The translations under genes and the position numbers were made by a program. From positions 37,214 through 101,213 of the forward strand of contig JASHOD010000036.1 in the NCBI GenBank assembly GCA_030041295.1: a DNA stretch of 64,000 nt. The letters run 5' to 3'. Under the pieces are notes generated by a model. The model worked only from the letters and a program-made list of their open reading frames with translations. It was not told the origin of the DNA and made no database searches. This DNA comes from Nitrososphaerales archaeon (GTDB lineage Archaea; Thermoproteota; Nitrososphaeria; Nitrososphaerales; CADDZS01). Below are positions 1 to 7,582 of the stretch, in pieces. Each line of letters begins with the position of its first letter. Positions within the stretch are counted from its first letter, which is position 1.

Positions 1-541
1 CAACCTTTGCCAGGCGATTGTTGTCAATTACAACTACAGTATCGCACTCCGATTTCAGCTTCGAGAGTCCTTCTTTCGCGGCGTTGTACCTGAATCGCTC
101 AACTGCGAAAGGTAATGTCACTACTCCAATCATCAACGCACCAGATGGTTTCAAAGCGTTGGCGATAACTGTTGAAGCCCCGGTTCCAGTTCCTCCACCG
201 AGGCCAGTCGCAACGTAGACGATGTTTGATCCGACAACATCTTTCTTGACCTGCTCGATAGATTCCCTCGCGGCCTGCTCACCTTTCTGCGGATAACCAC
301 CTGCTCCCATTCCTCGGCAAGTTTTCTCTCCAAGCAGAATTCTGCGGTCTGCTTTGATTATGCTGAGGTGTGTGGCGTCGGTGTTAGCAGCGATGAGTTT
401 CGCGCCAGAGACTCCACCCTTCTTCTCCTTGACCCAAGAGACAATGTTGCAACCTGCACCACCGACTCCAATAACAGAGACTTGTGGTCGAGCTTGCCGC
501 ATGATTGCCTCGATTTTCTCGCTTTCCATCATTTCGTCCAT
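1..541 (-). CDS. ftsZ: Cell division protein FtsZ (N-terminal part, cut by window edge)
   Basis: Tubulin-like GTPase that forms the division ring. The translated minus strand starts MDEMMESEKIEAIMRQ. It then shows the nucleotide-binding stretch VIGVGGAGCNIV, the segment AANTDATHL, and the tubulin/FtsZ signature GLGGGTGTGAS. About 180 residues are present and the gene runs off the left end, so the C-terminal GTPase half is missing. I chose ATG 541; an in-frame TTG at 571 (MSYDTDTQAK...) is an alternative and lies closer to the transcription start predicted from the TATA box at 601-609. The gene is divergent from the adenine phosphoribosyltransferase. The family assignment is secure; the exact start is not. 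Confidence 0.93.
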   Translation of the reverse strand, partial: MDEMMESEKIEAIMRQARPQVSVIGVGGAGCNIVSWVKEKKGGVSGAKLIAANTDATHLSIIKADRRILLGEKTCRGMGAGGYPQKGEQAARESIEQVKKDVVGSNIVYVATGLGGGTGTGASTVIANALKPSGALMIGVVTLPFAVERFRYNAAKEGLSKLKSECDTVVVIDNNRLAKV

Positions 542-600
542 TTTTGCTTGCGTGTCTGTATCGTAGCTCAAACTTTTGATCAGCACAATCCATGCTCAGC

Positions 601-609
601 TATATTATA
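601..609 (-). promoter_or_regulatory. TATA-like box upstream of ftsZ
   Basis: Minus strand reads TATAATATA. Transcription is expected about 25 bases downstream (near 578), just before the alternative TTG start at 571 and 37 bases before ATG 541. This is inferred from the archaeal promoter consensus. Confidence 0.5.
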
Positions 610-751
610 CCGTTTGTGAAGCGCGGACTGCGAGGCGGCGCACGAATCGAAGGCGCGTCATACCGATTAGTATTCCAAATCCATTTCGCGATGAAATTTT
701 TGTAAAGAGTTGTTCACATTCAAAAAGAAATTGGTAAACGAAAGCTAATCT

Positions 752-1363
752 ATGGCGGATTTAGTCCCATGTCTGATGATCAAACCCAGCAATAAAGGTA
801 CTACTCCCCCCTCGCTCACAGCCGAAACTGCTTCAAACTCGTTAGCAATGTTGAAGGCGAAACTACGCGTCATACCAGGATTTCCGAAGAAGGGGGTTAA
901 CTTCATTGACATTACTACGGTCCTCAAGGATGCTACGGCGTTTAAAACTAGCCTAGATCTTTTGACCCGAGAGTTCGCACAAAAAGAGATTGACCTAATT
1001 GTGGGAATTGAAGCCCGCGGCTTTATGATTGGAGGAGCTATAGCGTACAATCTTGGCCTCGGCTTTGTCCCCGCGAGAAAGAAAGGCAAGCTTCCCGCGG
1101 AGAAGATATTTGAGGAATACAGTTTGGAATACAGTTCGGAATTTCTCGAAATGCATTCGGACGCAATATCTCGCGGCCAGAGAGTCGGAATCGTCGATGA
1201 CCTCCTTGCCACCGGCGGTACAGCTCAGGCGACTGCCAAGCTTGTCGAAAAGATCGGCGGCGTCGTTTCTTCCATTGGATTCATGGTTGAGCTAGACTTT
1301 CTTCACGGTCGGGAGAAATTGTCGAAGTACGATGTGTTCTCTCTCGTTCACTATGACGAATGA
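752..1363 (+). CDS. apt: Adenine phosphoribosyltransferase
   Basis: Purine salvage enzyme that converts adenine and PRPP to AMP. The protein has the typical N-terminal block IPGFPKKGVNFIDITTVLKD (residues 41-60) and the 13-residue PRPP-binding motif within VGIVDDLLATGG (residues 146-157). It ends in a normal Apt C-terminus. From ATG 752 it is 203 residues. An internal ATG at 848 gives 171 residues, closer to the usual family length, and is a serious alternative start because the first 32 residues have no family counterpart. It is convergent with the metallophosphoesterase. The function fits the nucleobase metabolism cluster downstream. Confidence 0.9.
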   Translation: MADLVPCLMIKPSNKGTTPPSLTAETASNSLAMLKAKLRVIPGFPKKGVNFIDITTVLKDATAFKTSLDLLTREFAQKEIDLIVGIEARGFMIGGAIAYNLGLGFVPARKKGKLPAEKIFEEYSLEYSSEFLEMHSDAISRGQRVGIVDDLLATGGTAQATAKLVEKIGGVVSSIGFMVELDFLHGREKLSKYDVFSLVHYDE

Positions 1364-1373
1364 CTAATGCTTC

Positions 1374-1397
1374 AGAAGAAGAAATTGAACTTCTTCT
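1374..1397. terminator. Possible bidirectional hairpin between convergent genes
   Basis: An 8-bp inverted repeat (agaagaag at 1374-1381, cttcttct at 1390-1397) with an 8-base loop lies in the 76-base gap between two convergent genes. The position suits transcription termination, but archaeal termination usually depends on T-runs, so the role is only suggested. Confidence 0.25.
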
Positions 1398-1439
1398 TGC
1401 GTTAGCGGTTAGTGCTTTGAATAAGACAAGGAGTTCCTT

Positions 1440-2399
1440 CTAACCGGAAACAAGCAAATAGTCGGAAAGTTTCTTTTCCTCAAGATCCACGATTGCCCCC
1501 CTGAGTATTCCTTGGCCATATTCGCTTCCAGGGTTTATGCACACAGTGGGTCCAAGTTTGTAAATTCCCTTCGATTCGTGAATGTGTCCATGCAAACCGA
1601 CTAGAGGCTTGTACTTTACAATCTCTTCTCGGACAGAGGTGCTTCCGGCAGAAATCATGACCTGCTGTCCACCCCGCAGCACGGGTTTAAAGTCCTTATC
1701 GATCATGGGAGCCTGATCAATTCCCGAATCAATGGGCGGAACATGAACGCTGAAGATCGAATTTTCCGGATGCTTGAGTTTCGACGCCATACCTTCGAGT
1801 TTTGTCTTCAATGTGTCCTCATCGGCTTCTCTAGGACTATTCCAGGGAGTGCGGTTGCTCGTGCCTAATGAGATCATCTCGTGTCCGTCAATCGTCATTA
1901 CTTCTTCTTCGCAGTACACAATATTCGGAGAGGAGTGTGCCTTCAAAACCTCGTCGACGATGAAGTCGTCGTCATTTCCAACCGAGATGTAACATTTCGT
2001 TTCTCCACCCTTCAAGCGCTCGTCTGCGAGTTTTAGCCACCGTTCGATCGATTCTTTCATTGCCCGATTGAATTCCTCGTCGACCCTTTGTTTGTTGTTC
2101 TGCAGCTCTTCGTATTCAGCTCGTGTGACACGCAAAGGGTATAGGCCAGAGTCTCCGAGAGCCTTTTCCAGCTCCTCAACCTCGCTCATCTTTGTCATAT
2201 TCCGTTTTTCCCCCAAGTAGTCGGCGAACCATTTGCCGTTTGCCATATCAACAATAGGAATCATGACCTTCCCGGTGATATCGCCGCCGAGGATCAAGTA
2301 TTGAGCCTTGTAGAACTTGGCTGCGTTGATGAATTTCCTAAAACATCTGTCTGATCCGTGGATGTCTGTTACGAAGAAAATCCGACTTTTCTTGGCCAA
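1440..2399 (-). CDS. Calcineurin-like metallophosphoesterase
   Basis: Dinuclear-metal phosphoesterase of unknown substrate. Metal-binding motifs are in order: D12-x-H14 (FVTDIHG), GGD at 38-40, VGND in the middle of the protein, a histidine in SVHVPP, and HGHIH at 270-274. The 319-residue length fits single-domain archaeal members. Residues about 70-160 form a charged helical insertion between the GGD and GND motifs. The ATG at 2399 lies 86 bases from the divergent permease start, so the two genes share a short promoter region. Confidence 0.88.
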   Translation of the reverse strand: MAKKSRIFFVTDIHGSDRCFRKFINAAKFYKAQYLILGGDITGKVMIPIVDMANGKWFADYLGEKRNMTKMSEVEELEKALGDSGLYPLRVTRAEYEELQNNKQRVDEEFNRAMKESIERWLKLADERLKGGETKCYISVGNDDDFIVDEVLKAHSSPNIVYCEEEVMTIDGHEMISLGTSNRTPWNSPREADEDTLKTKLEGMASKLKHPENSIFSVHVPPIDSGIDQAPMIDKDFKPVLRGGQQVMISAGSTSVREEIVKYKPLVGLHGHIHESKGIYKLGPTVCINPGSEYGQGILRGAIVDLEEKKLSDYLLVSG

Positions 2400-2450
2400 T
2401 AGTGTTTCATTCCTTGAAGGAGATCTTATGACTCGTAGACTTCCCTTAAG

Positions 2451-2458
2451 TATTTATA
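2451..2458 (+). promoter_or_regulatory. TATA box of the APC permease
   Basis: The plus strand reads TATTTATA, centred 30 bases before ATG 2485. This places transcription start almost at the ATG and supports that start over the longer frame that begins at 2317. Confidence 0.6.
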
Positions 2459-2484
2459 GGGAACGACTCACGCCGAAAAAACAA

Positions 2485-4122
2485 ATGGCTGATCAAGGAA
2501 AGAAAACAGTCTTCACTCGTCAAAGTACGGGTCTCGTAAAAAATGTCTCTTTCCTTGATGCAATTACACTCAACCTCGGCAATATGTCCATCGGAGCGGG
2601 TCTCGGAACCATAGGCCTCACTACAAGTGCTCTGGCAGCCTTCGCCCCTTCAGTAGTGAGTTCTGGCTTCAATTTGGTTCTAACTTCTATTATCGCATTC
2701 GTCATTTCGATTCCACAAATCATCGTATACACAATGATGACTAGGAGATTTCCTAGAACTGGTGGGGATTATGTGTGGACCTCCAGAACCTTTGGAGGAT
2801 TTGTAGGAAGTTCTTTTTCGTTCATGGGTTACACCCTTGAAACACTTGCATATCTTGCGCTGATCGCTCTTTCCGCAGTCTTCGCAGTCGGAGGTGTACT
2901 AGTTGGTCTCGGCGACTCTAGTGCTGCTGGTTTGTCAGTGCCTGGCAATGTTCTATCTTCAATTGGATATACAGGGATTCAGGCTAATAACGCCTTAATT
3001 GAACAGTTTGCGATAGGGGCCATTATCTTTGCCGTCCTGATCGCGATTAACATATTCACTCCGAAGACCGGATACAAACTTGTCTCAGCTTTGATAGTAA
3101 TCGGCGTGGTTTGTTTGGTGGTTGCGATTGTCACTTTGTTAGCGTCGGGCCCCTCAGGAGTGACCAACTATATCTCGTTTGCAAATTCCAAGTTTGTGGC
3201 AGGAGTATCTAATGCCAGCGCAGTGGAAGCAGGGACCCCTTCGACGGCTAGCGCCTTTAACTGGAACGGAGTCTTCTTTATGATCCCATTCTTTGCGATC
3301 TTTGTCTATCCCTGGTTGAACGCTGCCCCAGCGGTCGGTTCAGAGATCAAGGGCAAGAGTGCTGTTCGCTGGAATGTGCCAATTTCAGCAGTAATCTCGT
3401 TGATTTTAATCACTTCCGCTTTTGGAGCGATGTACTACGTTGGTGGTTTCAAATTCACAAGTGGAGCCTTGACAGGAAACTTGGCAGCTTTCTCAGATTT
3501 CAATTTCTGGACAATGGCCATGGGGGCAACTACGAGTTATGCTTTGCAAGTTATCATTGGACTAGGATGGATAGTCTGGAACATCGGTGTCCTCGCTTAC
3601 GGAGTCATCGTCTTTTCGAGATACCTATTCGCTCAAGCTTTCGACAGGTTTCTGCCTGAGAAACTGTCGTATGTCAGCCCTAGATTTTCTTCCCCAGTAA
3701 TTGCGCACATAATTGACCTCGTCATAACTGTCGCGCTAATCGGTGTCGCTACAGTTGTTTACGGAACATTGTCCTTACTCTTCGGTAATGTCATTGCCGC
3801 GATGATTTATTTCCTCGTTGTCGGGCTAGGTGCAGCCACGTATGCGATAAAAAGAGAGAGGGGGTCGGCGAAATGGATACTTGCCATTGCTGGAGTTGCC
3901 ATGGCGATAGTTTTTGCCTTCATAACGTATCAATTCCTTGAGACCCCTTCGATATGGGGAACATCTGTCATCGTAGCAGGGATTAAGGGCTACTATCTCG
4001 CTTACATATACGTCGCAGTTTCATTTATCGCAGGTGCAATAATCTTCCTCGTTTCACGCAGCGTTCATAAATCTAAAGGAGTAGACATAACTCTAGCATA
4101 CAAGGAAATTCCGCCGGAATAG
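2485..4122 (+). CDS. APC-superfamily amino acid/polyamine permease
   Basis: Integral membrane transporter of about 545 residues with roughly 12 hydrophobic segments. The N-terminus SFLDAITLNLGNMSIGAGLG matches the first helix of APC permeases, where an unwound glycine-rich region binds the substrate. The next block, MMTRRFPRTGGDYVWTSR, is the family's conserved loop. The open frame extends upstream to 2317, but a TATA box at 2451-2458 sits within that extension, so ATG 2485 is chosen. The substrate cannot be read from sequence. Amino acids are likely, and nucleobase-derived compounds are conceivable given the neighbouring genes. Confidence 0.88.
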   Translation: MADQGKKTVFTRQSTGLVKNVSFLDAITLNLGNMSIGAGLGTIGLTTSALAAFAPSVVSSGFNLVLTSIIAFVISIPQIIVYTMMTRRFPRTGGDYVWTSRTFGGFVGSSFSFMGYTLETLAYLALIALSAVFAVGGVLVGLGDSSAAGLSVPGNVLSSIGYTGIQANNALIEQFAIGAIIFAVLIAINIFTPKTGYKLVSALIVIGVVCLVVAIVTLLASGPSGVTNYISFANSKFVAGVSNASAVEAGTPSTASAFNWNGVFFMIPFFAIFVYPWLNAAPAVGSEIKGKSAVRWNVPISAVISLILITSAFGAMYYVGGFKFTSGALTGNLAAFSDFNFWTMAMGATTSYALQVIIGLGWIVWNIGVLAYGVIVFSRYLFAQAFDRFLPEKLSYVSPRFSSPVIAHIIDLVITVALIGVATVVYGTLSLLFGNVIAAMIYFLVVGLGAATYAIKRERGSAKWILAIAGVAMAIVFAFITYQFLETPSIWGTSVIVAGIKGYYLAYIYVAVSFIAGAIIFLVSRSVHKSKGVDITLAYKEIPPE

Positions 4123-4204
4123 ACGCTTGCAAGTGCCTAACTAATTAGGCACTGGCCACTGCTTTCAATCACCAAATGATGAGGAATTTTTGAGCGCGGG
4201 GCAT

Positions 4205-5092
4205 CTAGGCGTCTTGCCAAGTGTTCGCTAGTTCGAGCATCGTGCAGAACCACACGTCTTCCTTCTGTTTCATGTACTCGATCGTTTGATCCAGAAGCAT
4301 GACTCGATGCGCTCGTCCCGTGCTTTCAGGGTGCAATACAAGAGTGTAGAATCCCCCCGGCTCATGTTCGTAAGCGTAGTCAAAGTCCATCTTCCAAATT
4401 TCATAGACCTTCGACGGGTTGTCGAGCTTTGGGTAGAACGAATTCACCCCGAGGAAGTATGCCAGATCATCCTCTATCAGCTCGTTCACAGGGATGTTCA
4501 GCAAGTCGACTTCCTTTCCAAATTTCGGAGGCCGGTCGTAGTAGTATTTGTCCCCGTCTCTTACCTTGCTTACTCGAAAGTCGTACGGCCCCATGTGCTG
4601 AGATATGTACTTGAAACCAAGGTCCATCATCAATTTGACCGTATTTGGAGATAGTTCACTGGCGTTCGGGATTTCAAAGGGAACCCTGTATCCTTGCGGC
4701 TTCTTCCCGGTTACTTTTTCGATTGCCTTTATTCCCTTCACAAAAGAGGCTCTTTCCTGTGCCCTGGTCAGCGAGGCCGGGCACTCGTGAAAGTATCCAT
4801 GGTGAGCGATCTCATTTCCCTTGTCGGAAAGCTCCTTGATCAATTCAGGATAGGTCTCCACGATCACTCCTGGAGTGAACCATGTTCCCTTTACGTTGTG
4901 TTTGTCCAAGACTTCCATGATTCTAGGGATACCTACTCTTGCTCCAAATTCTCCTCTCGCAAAATTGATTGGTCCATAAGTCCCCTTGCTTACCAGTCCT
5001 ATCGCTCGCATCCGTAGCATGATTGACCAGCAGTCAGTATCAAAAGAAACGCATATTGCTAGTCGCTTACCGTCAGGAAGATGAGTTGTCAT
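4205..5092 (-). CDS. Polysaccharide deacetylase-fold hydrolase (HpPgdA/imidase-like)
   Basis: NodB-fold metal-dependent deacetylase or amidase. It has the metal-binding Asp motif SFDTD and then a block characteristic of the HpPgdA/cyclic-imidase branch (RGEFGARVGIPRIMEVLDKH). Next come the metal-binding histidines in HHGYFHECP and the motif YRVPFE. Members of this branch include a peptidoglycan deacetylase and enzymes that open cyclic imides; the fold is also used by PuuE allantoinase. There is no signal peptide, so a cytoplasmic small-molecule amidase fits the neighbouring nucleobase genes better than a wall enzyme. ATG 5092 is preferred over 5110 because a TATA box lies at 5117-5124. Confidence 0.82.
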   Translation of the reverse strand: MTTHLPDGKRLAICVSFDTDCWSIMLRMRAIGLVSKGTYGPINFARGEFGARVGIPRIMEVLDKHNVKGTWFTPGVIVETYPELIKELSDKGNEIAHHGYFHECPASLTRAQERASFVKGIKAIEKVTGKKPQGYRVPFEIPNASELSPNTVKLMMDLGFKYISQHMGPYDFRVSKVRDGDKYYYDRPPKFGKEVDLLNIPVNELIEDDLAYFLGVNSFYPKLDNPSKVYEIWKMDFDYAYEHEPGGFYTLVLHPESTGRAHRVMLLDQTIEYMKQKEDVWFCTMLELANTWQDA

Positions 5093-5116
5093 AACGAGAA
5101 AAAACTCCACGAGAAG

Positions 5117-5124
5117 TATTTAAC
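5117..5124 (-). promoter_or_regulatory. TATA box of the deacetylase-fold hydrolase gene
   Basis: Minus strand reads TTAAATAC, centred about 28 bases before ATG 5092, which implies a nearly leaderless transcript. It gives this gene its own promoter, separate from the operon upstream. Confidence 0.55.
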
Positions 5125-5146
5125 CTTAGTCTAACTTGCCGAGAAA

Positions 5147-6556
5147 CTAGTTAGTGCGCAACGTTTTCGACAATGTTAATTTGTCTAGCCCCAGATCCTT
5201 GATCAGTCTTTCTGAAACTCTGGCTCCTTCCTTCACCACTCTTTCTTCATCCATCGTAAGCAGCTTTCTGTCATCAACGACTACTTTGCCATCCACCAAG
5301 ACTGTTTCGACATTTTGTGGACCTGCATAATACACGATTGAAGTTGCTAGGTCGTAATAGGGCGTTGTGTACAACCGATCGAGATCTAGAATGCTCAAGT
5401 CCGCCTTCTTCCCAACTTCGATTGATCCTAAATCGTGAAGCCCGAGTGCATTTGCACCCATGCTCGTTGCAAGCTCGAGCGATGTGAGGCACGTCGCTTG
5501 AGTAGGATCCAGGGTAGAAACTTTCTGGAGCAACGACGCGGCCTTCATCACGGAGAACATTTCATGCGTGTTTGCCACAGTCCCGCCGTCAGACCCCAAC
5601 GCGACATGAACTCCCTTTGAGAGTAGCTTTTCAAGGGGCAGAACTCCCGACGCGAGATACATGTTGCTTATGGGGTTATGGACTATGCAAGTCTTCGTTC
5701 TTGCCACCATTTCGATCTCTTCATCCGAGAGCCAAATCCCATGAGCTATCACGGTCCTAGGCCCCAAGATTTCTAAATCATCAAGAAATTCTACCTCGCG
5801 CTTCCCATAGTCTTCAATAGTTGTTTCCACCTCTCTTCTAGATTCTGCTATGTGGCTGTGCAAGTAGACTTCGTATTTGTCAGATAGTTTCTTTGCCTCG
5901 ATGAAAGGCTCCGGGCCGCAGCTATTGATCGCAACGGGACAAGGAGATATTGAAACACGTCCTGCGCCTTTTGAATTCCATTTTCTTATGAGACGATCTG
6001 TTATCTCGACGTCTTCCCTGACGTTATATGGAAAGTACTTTGGCGTTGTTCCCCAAATTTCGTGACGCTTTGTCCGCTTTGTAAAGCCCCGCGCGACGAC
6101 AGCGCGTATTCCAGAATCCAAAAAGACTTGGGCTACAGAATCTACTGCCTCTTCGCTAGTGTTCAGGTACAGGTTGTCCATCAAAAATGAAGATCCTGAC
6201 TTTAGCGCTTCGGCACAACTCAACATTGCGGCGACTCTAACCTGCTCCACCGTTAAATTACCTGCGAGCGGATGTATGATTGCATTGAGCCAATCAAGTA
6301 AAACCAGCCCGTCCCCAAGAGTCTTTAGCAGGGTCTGGTACGTGTGCGTGTGCGCATTGATGAAATTTGGAACGACGATCCTGCCACCTGCCTCGATTAT
6401 TATGTCTGGGGAGCCAAACTTCCTCTTTAGTTCGCTTTCATCATCGCTTATCCCGACTATACGACTCTCGTTAATTGCGATGCTCGCCTTACTAACTAAA
6501 TCACTCCTGTCGGGCCGCATGCTCAGAATTGTAGGCTGTTGGATTAGGGTATCCAA
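5147..6556 (-). CDS. TRZ/ATZ-type amidohydrolase (aminohydrolase/deaminase)
   Basis: Metal-dependent deaminase of the amidohydrolase superfamily, 469 residues. The metal ligands appear in order: HAHTHTYQ (first HxH), HSHIAESR, a His in [12 protein letters not shown], and the catalytic Asp in LGSDGG. This layout matches the group containing S-adenosylhomocysteine/methylthioadenosine deaminase, guanine deaminase, 8-oxoguanine deaminase and s-triazine hydrolases. A purine or pyrimidine substrate is likely from context, but I cannot name it. It is the last gene of the minus-strand run that includes carbamate kinase, 33 bases upstream. Confidence 0.85.
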   Translation of the reverse strand: MDTLIQQPTILSMRPDRSDLVSKASIAINESRIVGISDDESELKRKFGSPDIIIEAGGRIVVPNFINAHTHTYQTLLKTLGDGLVLLDWLNAIIHPLAGNLTVEQVRVAAMLSCAEALKSGSSFLMDNLYLNTSEEAVDSVAQVFLDSGIRAVVARGFTKRTKRHEIWGTTPKYFPYNVREDVEITDRLIRKWNSKGAGRVSISPCPVAINSCGPEPFIEAKKLSDKYEVYLHSHIAESRREVETTIEDYGKREVEFLDDLEILGPRTVIAHGIWLSDEEIEMVARTKTCIVHNPISNMYLASGVLPLEKLLSKGVHVALGSDGGTVANTHEMFSVMKAASLLQKVSTLDPTQATCLTSLELATSMGANALGLHDLGSIEVGKKADLSILDLDRLYTTPYYDLATSIVYYAGPQNVETVLVDGKVVVDDRKLLTMDEERVVKEGARVSERLIKDLGLDKLTLSKTLRTN

Positions 6557-6589
6557 TTGTTTTCTCCTTCCAACATCTAACTGGGCAAG

Positions 6590-7582
6590 TTAAGAATCGG
6601 GGATGATTGTTGTCCCGCTGCGCCCGCCTAGCGCGTTCATCATCTTCGTGAGCTCGGAGATCACTGCCGACTTGCCTCCATTTTGCACGAATCTGATTCC
6701 GGCAAGAACCTTAGGCCCCATGCTGCCTGACGCGAATTGTCCCTCTTTGAGAAATCTCTCAGCATCGCTTGCCCTAATTAATCCCAACTTCCTCTGCGAA
6801 GGTTTTCCATAATCGACGTATGCAGCCTCCACGTCAGTCAAAATGACTAACCTGTCAGCTCTGATCAGAGTGGCAAGTCTCTCTCCGGCAAGATCTTTGT
6901 CAATGACAGCTTCTATTCCAATTGCGTGCCATCCTTTTTCCTCGATTACCGGAATTCCGCCACCGCCGCACGCAATGACTATACAACCGGAATCGACGAG
7001 GAGCTTTATCGCGGACTGTTCCGCAATCCCTATCCTCATGGGATTCGGAGAAAGTACAAGCCTACGCCACCCTCCTCTTGCCTTGTCGTATGCGAATGTA
7101 TAGTCGGGATGCTCTTTTCGAACCTTTTGGATTTGGTTGTGGTTATAGAAAGGACCAATTGGCTTTTTGGGCGTGCGCATTTCTTCGTCATTCGTATCGA
7201 CTAACACCCTTGTCAGTGTGGAGAGCACAACCTGATCGAGCCCGCGACGCTTGAGCTCGCTGCGTAGTGCGAGCTGAATCATGTATCCTAACGCTCCCTG
7301 GGTTTCTGCAACGCATACGTCCATTGGAAAGGGGGGAATGCCATACATTTTTTGACCAGCATCGTGGCGAAGTAAAGTGTCTCCAATCTGCGGCCCATTA
7401 CCATGCGTAATTACAACTCGGTATCCGCTTTCGACTAGATCCGCCAGATGTCTAGAAGCGTTGCGGATCTGCCTATTCTGATTCTCGAAGGTACCTTTCT
7501 CCCCGTGTCTATGAAACGCGTTACCTCCGAGAGCGATCACAAGAAGTTCTCCTTTGCGACTTGTTCGCTTTCTTTGACTCAA
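6590..7582 (-). CDS. arcC: Carbamate kinase
   Basis: Reversible transfer between carbamoyl phosphate plus ADP and carbamate plus ATP. The 330-residue protein has the amino-acid-kinase N-terminus VIALGGNAF, the block THGNGPQIG, the segment VCVAETQGALGYMIQ, the carbamate kinase signature CGGGGIPV and a Lys-containing end, SGSMGPKV. Its ATG overlaps the stop of the molybdenum enzyme gene by 4 bases (7579-7582), so the two are translationally coupled. No carbamoyl phosphate synthetase is in the window. The enzyme could make ATP from carbamoyl phosphate released in ureide breakdown, or feed carbamoyl phosphate to PyrB encoded in the same run of genes. Confidence 0.93.
   Translation of the reverse strand: MSQRKRTSRKGELLVIALGGNAFHRHGEKGTFENQNRQIRNASRHLADLVESGYRVVITHGNGPQIGDTLLRHDAGQKMYGIPPFPMDVCVAETQGALGYMIQLALRSELKRRGLDQVVLSTLTRVLVDTNDEEMRTPKKPIGPFYNHNQIQKVRKEHPDYTFAYDKARGGWRRLVLSPNPMRIGIAEQSAIKLLVDSGCIVIACGGGGIPVIEEKGWHAIGIEAVIDKDLAGERLATLIRADRLVILTDVEAAYVDYGKPSQRKLGLIRASDAERFLKEGQFASGSMGPKVLAGIRFVQNGGKSAVISELTKMMNALGGRSGTTIIPDS

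Noticed and set aside
745..1212. Minus-strand 155-codon frame opposite apt
   Set aside because: It is an antisense shadow of a clear apt gene with no features of its own.
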